Assembly (NCBI GenBank): GCA_015489295.1
Contig: WGAB01000291.1
Location: 1 to 20,461, forward strand
Direction: 5' to 3'
DNA: 20,461 nucleotides
Source of the DNA: Caldifarciminota bacterium
GTDB lineage: Bacteria > WOR-3 > Hydrothermia > WGAB01
Positions 14,159 to 20,461 of this stretch are shown here, in pieces. The translations under genes and the position numbers were made by a program. The notes below the pieces were generated by a model. The model was given only the letters and a program-made list of their open reading frames with translations, was not told the origin of the DNA and did no database searches. Every line of letters begins with the position of its first letter. Within the stretch, counting starts at the first letter, position 1.

Positions 14159-15283
14159 TCAGTGGCGGTACAGCAGGCCCACCGATACGCGGGTCAGCAC
14201 TTCGTCCACCGTGAAGTTCTGGGGGTCCTGGGTTTCAAAGGGCACCCACTCGGTGTACTGCACCGGCTGGATCGCGAGGCCAAATCGGCCGTAAAGGCCC
14301 CGGCCCAGCACCTGCTGCACACCAAAGGCATACACCGGCACCCAGATCTTTCGGGATTCCAGGCGCCGCAGCTGGGCCCCCAGGGTAAACCGGGTCCCGA
14401 GGGGCAGATCGTGGGCAATCCCCAGGGCAAACACCCAGCGGGTGAACAGCGAATCCTTCCGGGCGAAGTGGGCCTCCCGGCGGAGGAGGAAGGCAATGCG
14501 GGACGGCACCCTGAGCAGGGGGATCAGTTCCACCGCCAGATCGGTTTCCCGGGGCACCCAGGTGAGCACGGTGCCGTCCTCCTGGCTCCAGGCGTGGCCC
14601 AGGCTCTGCGCCACTCCCAGCCTGAGCCGGTAGCCCATCCGGTACCCCAGGGCCACCACGAGGTCGCTTCCGGAAAGGCTCCAGGAGCGCTCGGTGGTTT
14701 CGCGGCCGCCGTCGGCGGTCCAGTGGTCCGAAAACTGCTCCCTTCGGCCGGTAAGGTATCGAAGTCCCAGGCCCAGGTTCAGGGGTCCCAGTCGATACGC
14801 CAGGGACACCTGGTATCGCCCCAGGGTGCCCTGGCCCTGCTCATAGAACCCCTCTACCTCGGTATAGGCGTCCAGCCGAACCACGCGTTGCATCTCGTAG
14901 GAAAAGTCGCGGACGGGGTCATAGGAAACGCCCACGCCCCAGCGGCCGGTGCTGTAGGCCAGGCTCAGGAGGCCGGGGCCCAGGGCTGAGTTCAGGCGGC
15001 TGTACAGGGTGGCCTGGCCGATGGTCTGGTCAAAGCGATCGTACACGTAGGTGTGCCAGGATTCCCGGTAAAAGCCGTAGTCCAGGTCGGCGGCAACGAA
15101 CCAGCCGGATCGGGTTGTCAGGGCGGCCGGGTTTTTGGCATGCAATTCGGGATCGAAGAACAGGGCACCGGCCATGCCCAGGTCTTCGGCCGAAAGGGCC
15201 CGGTGCAGGTCGCCCCCGGCTTGCCAGGCCTCGGTGCGGGTAAAACTGGTGAGAACGAATGCCGTCAGCAGCCAGGCGGTCAT
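14159..15283 (-). CDS. Outer-membrane beta-barrel protein (PorV/UPF0164/FadL-like)
   Basis: 374 residues. The N-terminal signal peptide is MTAWLLTAFVLTSFTRTEA, with probable cleavage near residue 19. The mature part is rich in alternating hydrophobic and polar strands (for example VSLAYRLGPLNLGLGLRYLTG and WGVGVSYDP), and the last residues SVGLLYRH form a typical barrel end. 'LHAKNPAALT' (47-56) is the NPA[AG]L motif seen near the N terminus of FadL-, PorV- and UPF0164-type barrels. The function is not known; such proteins transport hydrophobic compounds or serve secretion. The ATG overlaps the lspA stop (ATGA), with AAGGAGAGG before it. It is the last gene before lasso B1 and shares its strand, so a part in lasso export or uptake is conceivable but unproven. 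Confidence 0.75.
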   Translation of the reverse strand: MTAWLLTAFVLTSFTRTEAWQAGGDLHRALSAEDLGMAGALFFDPELHAKNPAALTTRSGWFVAADLDYGFYRESWHTYVYDRFDQTIGQATLYSRLNSALGPGLLSLAYSTGRWGVGVSYDPVRDFSYEMQRVVRLDAYTEVEGFYEQGQGTLGRYQVSLAYRLGPLNLGLGLRYLTGRREQFSDHWTADGGRETTERSWSLSGSDLVVALGYRMGYRLRLGVAQSLGHAWSQEDGTVLTWVPRETDLAVELIPLLRVPSRIAFLLRREAHFARKDSLFTRWVFALGIAHDLPLGTRFTLGAQLRRLESRKIWVPVYAFGVQQVLGRGLYGRFGLAIQPVQYTEWVPFETQDPQNFTVDEVLTRVSVGLLYRH

Positions 15284-15768
15284 GTTGCCTCTCCTTGTTG
15301 TCTTCGCCAGGTGTACAGGGTATGCAAAAGATACAGCACGATGCCGATGCTGATGGCCGCATCGGCCAGGTTGTACACGCCGGGCCAGCGATAGGGACCG
15401 ATGCCCATGTCCACGAAGTCCACCACCTCGCCCCAGCGCAGGCGGTCCAGCAGGTTGCCCAGCGCACCGCCCAGAAATAGCCCGTAGAGGAACAGGAGAA
15501 ACCGGTTCTGTTCCACCAGGACCAGCATGACCAGTACGAGGATGGCCGCCAGTGTCAGGGTGAGATAGACGGGGCCGTTGCCCAGGGAAATGCCGAACAC
15601 GGCGTTGGGATTGCGGATATAGAGGAACCGGATCCAGTCGTCCAGCACGGGCACCGGTCGGCCATAGGGCAGGGTGGCCATCACCCAGGCTTTGCTGGCC
15701 TGGTCCAGGAGCAGCACCCCCAGGGCGGTCAGGAGGGTCAGGCGCTTACGTTTCCAGAGCGCGGGCAC
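15280..15768 (-). CDS. lspA: Lipoprotein signal peptidase (signal peptidase II)
   Basis: 162 residues, the normal LspA size, with four transmembrane segments. It cuts the signal peptide of prolipoproteins at the inner membrane. Visible motifs are 'DQASKAWV' in the first helix region, 'IRNPNAVFGI', 'GGALGNLLDRLRWGEVVDF' with one catalytic Asp in VVDF, and 'YNLADAAISIG' with the second. The GTG at 15766-15768 gives VPALWKRKRLTLLTALG, a sensible N-terminal charge plus first helix; a GTG three codons upstream is also possible. There is no ribosome-binding site. The start lies 23 nt inside the end of the zinc-finger gene, so it is probably translationally coupled. The end overlaps the outer-membrane protein start (ATGA). 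Confidence 0.92.
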   Translation of the reverse strand: MPALWKRKRLTLLTALGVLLLDQASKAWVMATLPYGRPVPVLDDWIRFLYIRNPNAVFGISLGNGPVYLTLTLAAILVLVMLVLVEQNRFLLFLYGLFLGGALGNLLDRLRWGEVVDFVDMGIGPYRWPGVYNLADAAISIGIVLYLLHTLYTWRRQQGEAT

Positions 15769-16096
15769 AGGAGGCACAGTACCGGGTATAGGGCAGGAGG
15801 GCCAGGCGTTCCGGCTCGATCGGGTTTCCACAGCGTTCGCAGCGGCCGAAGGTTCGGTTTCGGATCCGGTCCAGCGCGGCCTCGATTTCCCGGAGCTGCG
15901 AGAGTTCCTGCTCGGTCAGCAGGGTTTCCCGCTCGCGTTCCTGGTCGAGCTGGGCCATATCGGCTGGGTGGTCGGAGTAGTGTTTTTCGTTGTCCTCCTG
16001 CAGGCCGGCCAGGCGTCGGCGCCGTTCCTCAAGCCGCCTGAGGAGTTCGGCCCGGGCCGCCCACAGCCGGCGCTCCCACACCGCCAGGTCTTCCAT
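15746..16096 (-). CDS. DksA/TraR-family zinc-finger protein
   Basis: 116 residues. Residues about 8-80 form a strongly charged coiled coil, with 'YSDHPADMAQLDQERE' at its tip, the typical Asp-bearing tip of this group. A C4 zinc finger follows, with CERC (86-89) and CASC (107-110). DksA-type proteins reach into the RNA polymerase secondary channel and change promoter choice, often with ppGpp; short members are general stress proteins of poorly known function. The ATG shares its A with the dnaN stop (TAATG), so the two are translationally coupled. The gene overlaps lspA by 23 nt downstream. Placement between dnaN and lspA is unusual compared with the common partners of dksA. Confidence 0.88.
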   Translation of the reverse strand: MEDLAVWERRLWAARAELLRRLEERRRRLAGLQEDNEKHYSDHPADMAQLDQERERETLLTEQELSQLREIEAALDRIRNRTFGRCERCGNPIEPERLALLPYTRYCASCARALET

Positions 16097-17202
16097 TATT
16101 CCAGCCGCAGGGGCATGGTAAGGTAGAGCAGGCTTTCGTCCTCCAGCGGATGGGCCGGATCGATGCGGAGCGCCGAGGTGGGGGAGTACACGCGAACGAT
16201 GACCTCATCGTCGTCGATGTGCCGAAGGATCTCCTGAAAGGACTGGGCGTTGATGCCCAGTTCCAGGGGTTCCCCGATGTACCGGGCCTCCAGGGTTTCG
16301 GTTCCCTCACCCACGCTGCTGGAGGTGGCCGTGAGTTCCACCTTGCCCTCGCTCAGGCTCATCTTTACGAGGTAGGTGGGCGGATCGGCCACGATCATCA
16401 AGCGGCGCAGGGCCTGTTCCAGCGCCGGGCGCGACACCTGCAGGGTGTTGCCATCGGGCCGGGGGATCACGTCTTCATAGTTGGCATAGGGCCCTTCGAT
16501 CAGGCGGGTGACCATCCGCACGCCGTTGGCCTCAAGGCCCCAGGACCCCTCGCCGAAGAGGAGCCGCACCTGGGTATCGCCGTCCTTGAGCTTCTTGACG
16601 AACTCAAAGGCCTCCCGGGGCACGATGGCATCCGCCTGGCCAGCAAAATCGGCGCTCATCACCCGGTACAGGGCCAAGCGATGGGAATCCGAGGCCACAA
16701 ACCGAAGTTCGCCATCCCGAACCTGTACGAGGATGCCGTTCAGATACGGCCGCGGATCGTCCTTGGCCGCCGAAAAGGTCACCGTGTCGTTGGCCTTCTG
16801 GAGAATCCCCAGGGGAGCCCGAAGGACCAGTTGGGGTTCCTTGAGTTCCCGCCGGGGCAGGTATTGCTCGGGATCCAGCCCCAGCAGGTTGTATCGGCCG
16901 GATCCGGTAAGGATCCGGACGTTGTACCCCTGGCTCTCGATCTTGAGGGTGGTGGCATCGGCGGATCCCACGATATTGTCCAGGGTTTTTCCGGGCAGGG
17001 TCACGGCACCATCTTCCTCGCCCTCCACCTGCAGGGTCCATTCCACGTGGAAATCCAGGTTGGCGCCGTACATCAGCAACTGGGAATCCTTCAGGCTCAG
17101 GTACACGTTGTTTCGGATCTCCGTTGTGGTGGTTCGGGGCAGGGCGTAAAGTACGGCCTGAAGGGCCTCGTGGAAAGCGTCCCGATCCACAGAAAACCGC
17201 AT
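16096..17202 (-). CDS. dnaN: DNA polymerase III beta subunit (sliding clamp)
   Basis: 368 residues, standard DnaN length, with three clamp-fold domains of about 120 residues each. The N-terminal 'MRFSVDRDAFHEALQAV' and the C-terminal 'LTMPLRLE' are close to the usual family ends. The dimeric ring holds the replicative polymerase on DNA. The ATG at 17200-17202 follows AAGGAGGT seven bases before. dnaA is directly upstream, 115 nt away, which is the usual dnaA-dnaN arrangement near oriC. A TTGGGG/TACACT promoter with a hairpin in its spacer lies in the gap. Confidence 0.95.
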   Translation of the reverse strand: MRFSVDRDAFHEALQAVLYALPRTTTTEIRNNVYLSLKDSQLLMYGANLDFHVEWTLQVEGEEDGAVTLPGKTLDNIVGSADATTLKIESQGYNVRILTGSGRYNLLGLDPEQYLPRRELKEPQLVLRAPLGILQKANDTVTFSAAKDDPRPYLNGILVQVRDGELRFVASDSHRLALYRVMSADFAGQADAIVPREAFEFVKKLKDGDTQVRLLFGEGSWGLEANGVRMVTRLIEGPYANYEDVIPRPDGNTLQVSRPALEQALRRLMIVADPPTYLVKMSLSEGKVELTATSSSVGEGTETLEARYIGEPLELGINAQSFQEILRHIDDDEVIVRVYSPTSALRIDPAHPLEDESLLYLTMPLRLE

Positions 17203-17247
17203 AACTTTGACCTCCTTTTCGACAAACTATCCCGGTTGTTGGTTTAG

Positions 17248-17277
17248 AGTGTACGGGGAAAACCCCGTGATCCCCAA
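17248..17277 (-). promoter_or_regulatory. Probable dnaN promoter with a hairpin in the spacer
   Basis: Reading leftwards: TTGGGG (17272-17277), 18-bp spacer, TACACT (17248-17253). The spacer plus one base holds the dyad ACGGGG-AAAA-CCCCGT (17253-17268). The ATG lies about 45 bp beyond the -10 box. Confidence 0.4.
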
Positions 17278-17308
17278 GAACACCAGGAACTTACACCTGC
17301 GGGAAAGG

Positions 17309-17317
17309 GGTGGAAAA
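17309..17317 (-). promoter_or_regulatory. DnaA-box-like site after dnaA
   Basis: TTTTCCACC on the minus strand, two mismatches from TTATCCACA, immediately after the dnaA stop codon. It may bind DnaA weakly and autoregulate dnaN. A single degenerate match could also be chance. Confidence 0.25.
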
Positions 17318-18682
17318 CTACAGGAATCCGAGGGAGCGGCGGCATCTTTCCACCCGGTTCCGGAAGATTTCATCGGTTTCCACCAGGGTGCGGGCGGTGC
17401 GATAGCTGTGGATGATGGTGGAGTGATCGCGCCCCCCGAGCAGGGCACCGATTTCCTTGAAGGGCAGTTCCAGGAATTCGTGGAGGAGGTAAGCGGCCGC
17501 ATGGCGGGCCTGGGCCACCGGAGCCCGGCGGGTTTTGCCGGTAAGATCCCGCTGCCGCACCCGGAACACCTGGGCCACGGTCTGGAGCACCCGGGCTGGC
17601 GAGGGCAGTTCCACCGACTGGGCCCATTCGGCCAGGATTTCGCGGACCGTGTCCGGCGTGAGGGGCACTTGGACCAGGGTGACCATCGCCTGGATTTTGT
17701 TGAGGACCCCTTCCAGATCCGGAAAGGTTCCCTGGACCTCTTCGGCGATGAGGGTGGCCAGGCGGGGCGGGATCTTGAGGCCTCGCTGCCGGGCCTGGAA
17801 CAGCACGTACTGCCGACGGGTTTCGAGGTCCGGCGGCTGGATTTCCACCTGGAGACCGGCCCGGAGTCGCGAGAGGAGCGCCCGGTCCAGTCCCCGGAGC
17901 TTCTGGGGAGCCTTCTGGGAGGCCACTACAATCCGCTTGCCCGCAAGGTCCAGGGTGTTGAAGGTGTACACCAACTCCTCCTGCAGCATTCGCATGTTTT
18001 TGCTTTGCAGGAAGTGCAGGTCGTCGAGGAGGAGCACGTTGACCATCGACCGGTACCGACGCTTGAATTCTTCCATCCGCTGGTGGTTCAGGGCCTTGAA
18101 CATCTGGTTCAGGAAGGTTTCCGTGGTGACGTAGAGCACCCGGGCTTCGGGATAGCGCTCCAGGATGGCGTTGCCAATGGCGTGGAGCAGGTGGCTCTTG
18201 CCCACGCCAGGAGGGCCATAGAGCACCAGGGGGTTGTACTGGCCGGAAAAGGGTTGCCGCGCCACGGCCTGGGCGGCAGAAAAGGCCAGCTGGTTTCCGG
18301 TTCCCACCACGAAGTTTTCAAAACGAGCGCCGGGCAGAAGGCCGTTGGACCGGCGCCCGTTGCCCAGAACCATCTGGCGGGGCAACCCCTCGGAAGGGTC
18401 CTGGGGCTCGGGATCGGCCGTGAACCGCACCTGCACCCGGACCCCCAGGGCCTGAACCGCCCGCTGGATCGCTTCGTGGTAGTGGTTTTGAAGCCAGTCC
18501 AGATAGAAGGGGTGCGGCACCCAGACCCACAGGGTTTGCCCTTCCAGCTGCAGACCTCGGGTCTTCTTGAGCCAGGTCCGGAATGCCTGGGGCGGAACCT
18601 CTTGCCGAAGATGATCCAAAAGGTTTTGCCAGAGAAGCCGAGCGTCCTGTTCTACTGCACGACCGCGATCCCGAGGAGCCAT
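17318..18682 (-). CDS. dnaA: Chromosomal replication initiator DnaA
   Basis: 454 residues, typical. Domain I spans roughly 10-85, with a short linker. The AAA+ ATPase domain has Walker A GPPGVGKS (156-163) and Walker B VLLLDDLHF (216-224). C-terminal domain IV carries the DnaA signature GGRDHSTIIHSYR (416-428), which contacts DnaA boxes. DnaA with ATP opens the origin. The ATG at 18680-18682 (MAPRD) is preceded by AAAGGGGG. A TTGACG/TATATT promoter lies about 50 bp upstream. The gene is divergent from the subtilisin-like protease across a 255-bp spacer. Confidence 0.95.
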   Translation of the reverse strand: MAPRDRGRAVEQDARLLWQNLLDHLRQEVPPQAFRTWLKKTRGLQLEGQTLWVWVPHPFYLDWLQNHYHEAIQRAVQALGVRVQVRFTADPEPQDPSEGLPRQMVLGNGRRSNGLLPGARFENFVVGTGNQLAFSAAQAVARQPFSGQYNPLVLYGPPGVGKSHLLHAIGNAILERYPEARVLYVTTETFLNQMFKALNHQRMEEFKRRYRSMVNVLLLDDLHFLQSKNMRMLQEELVYTFNTLDLAGKRIVVASQKAPQKLRGLDRALLSRLRAGLQVEIQPPDLETRRQYVLFQARQRGLKIPPRLATLIAEEVQGTFPDLEGVLNKIQAMVTLVQVPLTPDTVREILAEWAQSVELPSPARVLQTVAQVFRVRQRDLTGKTRRAPVAQARHAAAYLLHEFLELPFKEIGALLGGRDHSTIIHSYRTARTLVETDEIFRNRVERCRRSLGFL

Positions 18683-18937
18683 GTATCCCCCTTTCCAAAG
18701 GTTCCAAACAGGTGGGAAACGCGGCGGAAATATAACGACCCCGAGGGTGCGGCGTCAACCACCGGCTTAACACTTTGGAACTCAAGGGGAAACCCGGCCG
18801 GGATGCCACCCACCCGATGTGGAAAACTCGGGCCGGAGGGCCTGGAAACGCTGATGGCTCAAGGGGACGAGCCGCTTCCATTCCCCAGGGCCGGGGTCCT
18901 GTATCCTAAGACCTAAACCAACCGGCGGAGGTCTCCT
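18683..18937. other. 255-bp divergent spacer, candidate replication origin
   Basis: This is the non-coding space between dnaA and the protease gene. It holds the dnaA promoter, one DnaA-box-like TTTTCCACA (minus strand, 18818-18826), and an inverted pair GTTCCAAA (18701-18708)/TTTGGAAC (18774-18781). There is no long AT-rich unwinding tract and no box cluster, so oriC is possible here but not shown. Confidence 0.3.
18729..18758 (-). promoter_or_regulatory. dnaA promoter
   Basis: On the minus strand TTGACG (18753-18758), 18-bp spacer, TATATT (18729-18734), 46 bp before the dnaA ATG. Good match to a housekeeping promoter. Confidence 0.55.
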
Positions 18938-20461
18938 ATGATTTCACTTCTTACCGTGGCGATGTTGTTGGGAGGGGTCCTGACCCCGGATCTCCAGCGT
19001 GCCCTGAAGGACACCGCACCCGATGCCCTTCTTCGGGTTAACCTTCGACTCACAGCCCAGGTGGATTCCCGAAGGCTTCTGCAGGAGGTTCAGCATCTCC
19101 GGAAGGCCGACCGCAGAGCCTGGGTGGTCCGGAGGCTCAAGGCCTTTGCACAGGAAACCCAAGCGCCGGTGATCGCTGCCCTCCAGGAAGCCGGTGCCCG
19201 GCGGATCCGACCCCTCTGGATCGTGAACGTCATCAACGCCGAGGTGCCGGCCCGGGCCCTGCCCGCCCTGGCCCGCCGGCCCGATGTGGCCCGGGTAGAC
19301 CTGGACGAGGCCCGGAACCTGCTGCTGGATACCGAAAAACCCCGGCCCGCACCGGCCGCCCTTCAACGGAAAGCCCCGGCCGATCAAACCGGCACTAAGG
19401 AAATCGTGTGGGGCGTTTCCAAGATCCGGGCCCCGGAGGTGTGGAACCAGGGGTACCGGGGCCAGGGTGTGGTGGTGGCCGTGCTGGATACCGGCGTGAA
19501 CCTGAACCACCAGGACCTGGCCGACCACCCCTGGGTGAATGCCGACGAGGTGCCGGGCAACGGCATTGACGACGATAACAACGGCTTCGTGGACGACATT
19601 CACGGCTGGGACTTCATCAACAACGACAACGATCCCATAGACGACCAGGGGCACGGCACCCATTGCGCCGGCACCGTCGCGGGCGACGGCACTGCCGGGA
19701 GCCAGACCGGCGTGGCCCCGGAGGCCCGCATCATGGCGGTGAAGGTGCTGGACAGCCAGGGCAGCGGCACCGAAAGCGGCGTATGGCAGGGCATCCAGTA
19801 CGCTGTGGACAACGGCGCCGATGTCATCTCCATGTCCCTGGGCTGGCAGCACGCCTGGAACCCCGACCGTCCGGCCTGGCGCCAGGCCTTTGAGAACGTG
19901 CTGGCTGCCGGTGTCGTGGCCGCGGTGGCCGCCGGCAACGAACGCGACGGCGGCGACCCCGCGCCCGACAACATTCGCACACCCGGCGATGTTCCGCCGC
20001 CCTGGTTCCATCCCGACCAAACCCTCCATGGGGGCCAGGCCGCGGTGGTCACCGTGGGCGCCACCACCAGCGACGACAGCTACGCCTATTTCTCCTCCTA
20101 CGGCCCCGTGACCTGGCAGGATGTGTCGCCCTACAACGACTACCCCTACAACCCCGGCATGGGCCTGATGGACCCGGATGTGGCCGCCCCGGGCTACGAC
20201 ATCAAGTCCCTGGACTACAGCAACAACAGCGGCTATACCCTCATGAGCGGCACCTCCATGGCCACGCCCCATGTCGCCGGGGTCATGGCCCTGCTGCTCT
20301 CCCGCAACCCGGAACTCACCCCGGCCGAGATTGATGAAATCCTGGAAACCTCGGCCGTGGACCTGGGGCCCACCGGCAAGGACAACGATTACGGCGCCGG
20401 CCGTGTGGATGCCTATGAGGCCTTTCTGCAGGTGCCGGTGGCCGACCTGGATGCCCGGCCG
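18938..20461 (+). CDS. Secreted subtilisin-family (S8) serine protease, 5' part
   Basis: The gene runs off the right edge; 508 codons are visible. A short hydrophobic signal-like N-terminus (MISLLTVAMLLGGVLT) is followed by a propeptide of inhibitor-I9 type (about 20-135). The S8 catalytic domain then has Asp184 (VAVLDTGVN), His239 (DQGHGTHCAG), the oxyanion Asn334 (VAAGNE) and Ser440 (MSGTSMATPHVAG). DDDNNGFVDD (211-220) looks like a calcium-binding insertion. The domain ends near residue 500 with YGAGRVDAYEAF, and the protein continues, probably into a C-terminal secretion or cell-surface domain not seen here. The ATG at 18938 follows GGAGG. A weak TATCCT box at 18902-18907 may be its promoter. 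It is likely an extracytoplasmic peptide-degrading enzyme; nothing ties it to the lasso genes. Confidence 0.93.
   Translation, partial: MISLLTVAMLLGGVLTPDLQRALKDTAPDALLRVNLRLTAQVDSRRLLQEVQHLRKADRRAWVVRRLKAFAQETQAPVIAALQEAGARRIRPLWIVNVINAEVPARALPALARRPDVARVDLDEARNLLLDTEKPRPAPAALQRKAPADQTGTKEIVWGVSKIRAPEVWNQGYRGQGVVVAVLDTGVNLNHQDLADHPWVNADEVPGNGIDDDNNGFVDDIHGWDFINNDNDPIDDQGHGTHCAGTVAGDGTAGSQTGVAPEARIMAVKVLDSQGSGTESGVWQGIQYAVDNGADVISMSLGWQHAWNPDRPAWRQAFENVLAAGVVAAVAAGNERDGGDPAPDNIRTPGDVPPPWFHPDQTLHGGQAAVVTVGATTSDDSYAYFSSYGPVTWQDVSPYNDYPYNPGMGLMDPDVAAPGYDIKSLDYSNNSGYTLMSGTSMATPHVAGVMALLLSRNPELTPAEIDEILETSAVDLGPTGKDNDYGAGRVDAYEAFLQVPVADLDARP

Noticed and set aside
17207..18916. 569-residue plus-strand frame across dnaA
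   Set aside because: Antisense shadow of dnaA; no recognisable domain and biased composition.
18944..20272. 442-residue minus-strand frame over the protease
   Set aside because: Antisense shadow of the subtilisin-family gene, whose catalytic triad is complete on the plus strand.
1..20461. CRISPR arrays, insertion sequences or prophage genes
   Set aside because: I saw no regularly spaced repeats, transposase motifs, or integrase or phage structural proteins in the window.

Overview
The window is GC-rich bacterial chromosome, densely coding, from an organism with an outer membrane. The evidence for the outer membrane is an LpxD-like acyltransferase start at the left edge, a signal-peptide-bearing beta-barrel-type protein and a lipoprotein signal peptidase. 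dnaA and dnaN lie side by side, so the window is probably near the replication origin. Three tRNA genes (Met-CAT, Ser-TGA, Pro-CGG) lack an encoded CCA. The species cannot be named from the sequence; an uncultivated, possibly thermophilic lineage is a guess only.

Left part (1-10232). On the minus strand are an LpxD-like gene (cut by the edge), a HAD hydrolase and a PolX-type DNA polymerase with a PHP domain. A divergent promoter region leads to tRNA-Met and then tRNA-Ser on the plus strand. These are followed by a zinc-ribbon NUDIX hydrolase, nadB (L-aspartate oxidase), a TGS/uridine-kinase-type nucleoside kinase and an MFS transporter, packed with short gaps or overlaps. Convergent to these, on the minus strand, is tRNA-Pro followed by a LOG/TIGR00725-type protein and hutH.

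Middle part (10319-14136). This is the most interesting segment: a complete lasso peptide (RiPP) biosynthetic operon on the minus strand. The order of transcription is B1 (PqqD-like leader-recognition protein), B2 (transglutaminase-fold leader peptidase), an HPr-kinase-like protein and the asparagine-synthetase-like lasso cyclase. All four are coupled by 4-nt stop/start overlaps. After a 161-nt gap comes a 57-codon gene, 10358-10531, that reads as the lasso precursor. It has a strong ribosome-binding site, its own TTGACA promoter, a YxxP...G...T leader motif with Thr at -2, and the core GAHVGGLFEIGTYSAL. Gly1 and Glu9 of that core are placed for a nine-membered macrolactam ring. No dedicated exporter or isopeptidase is visible.

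Right part (14159-20461). Also on the minus strand, and ending 22 nt before lasso B1, is a compact series dnaA, dnaN, a DksA/TraR zinc-finger gene, lspA and a beta-barrel outer-membrane protein. From dnaN to the outer-membrane protein every junction is an overlap. Divergent from dnaA, across a 255-bp spacer with a dnaA promoter and a DnaA-box-like site, is a secreted subtilisin-family protease that runs off the right edge.

No stretch of more than 300 bases is without a gene. Most promoters I can see have a TTG-type -35 box and 16-18 bp spacing. Several genes appear to be leaderless or to begin immediately after a tRNA.
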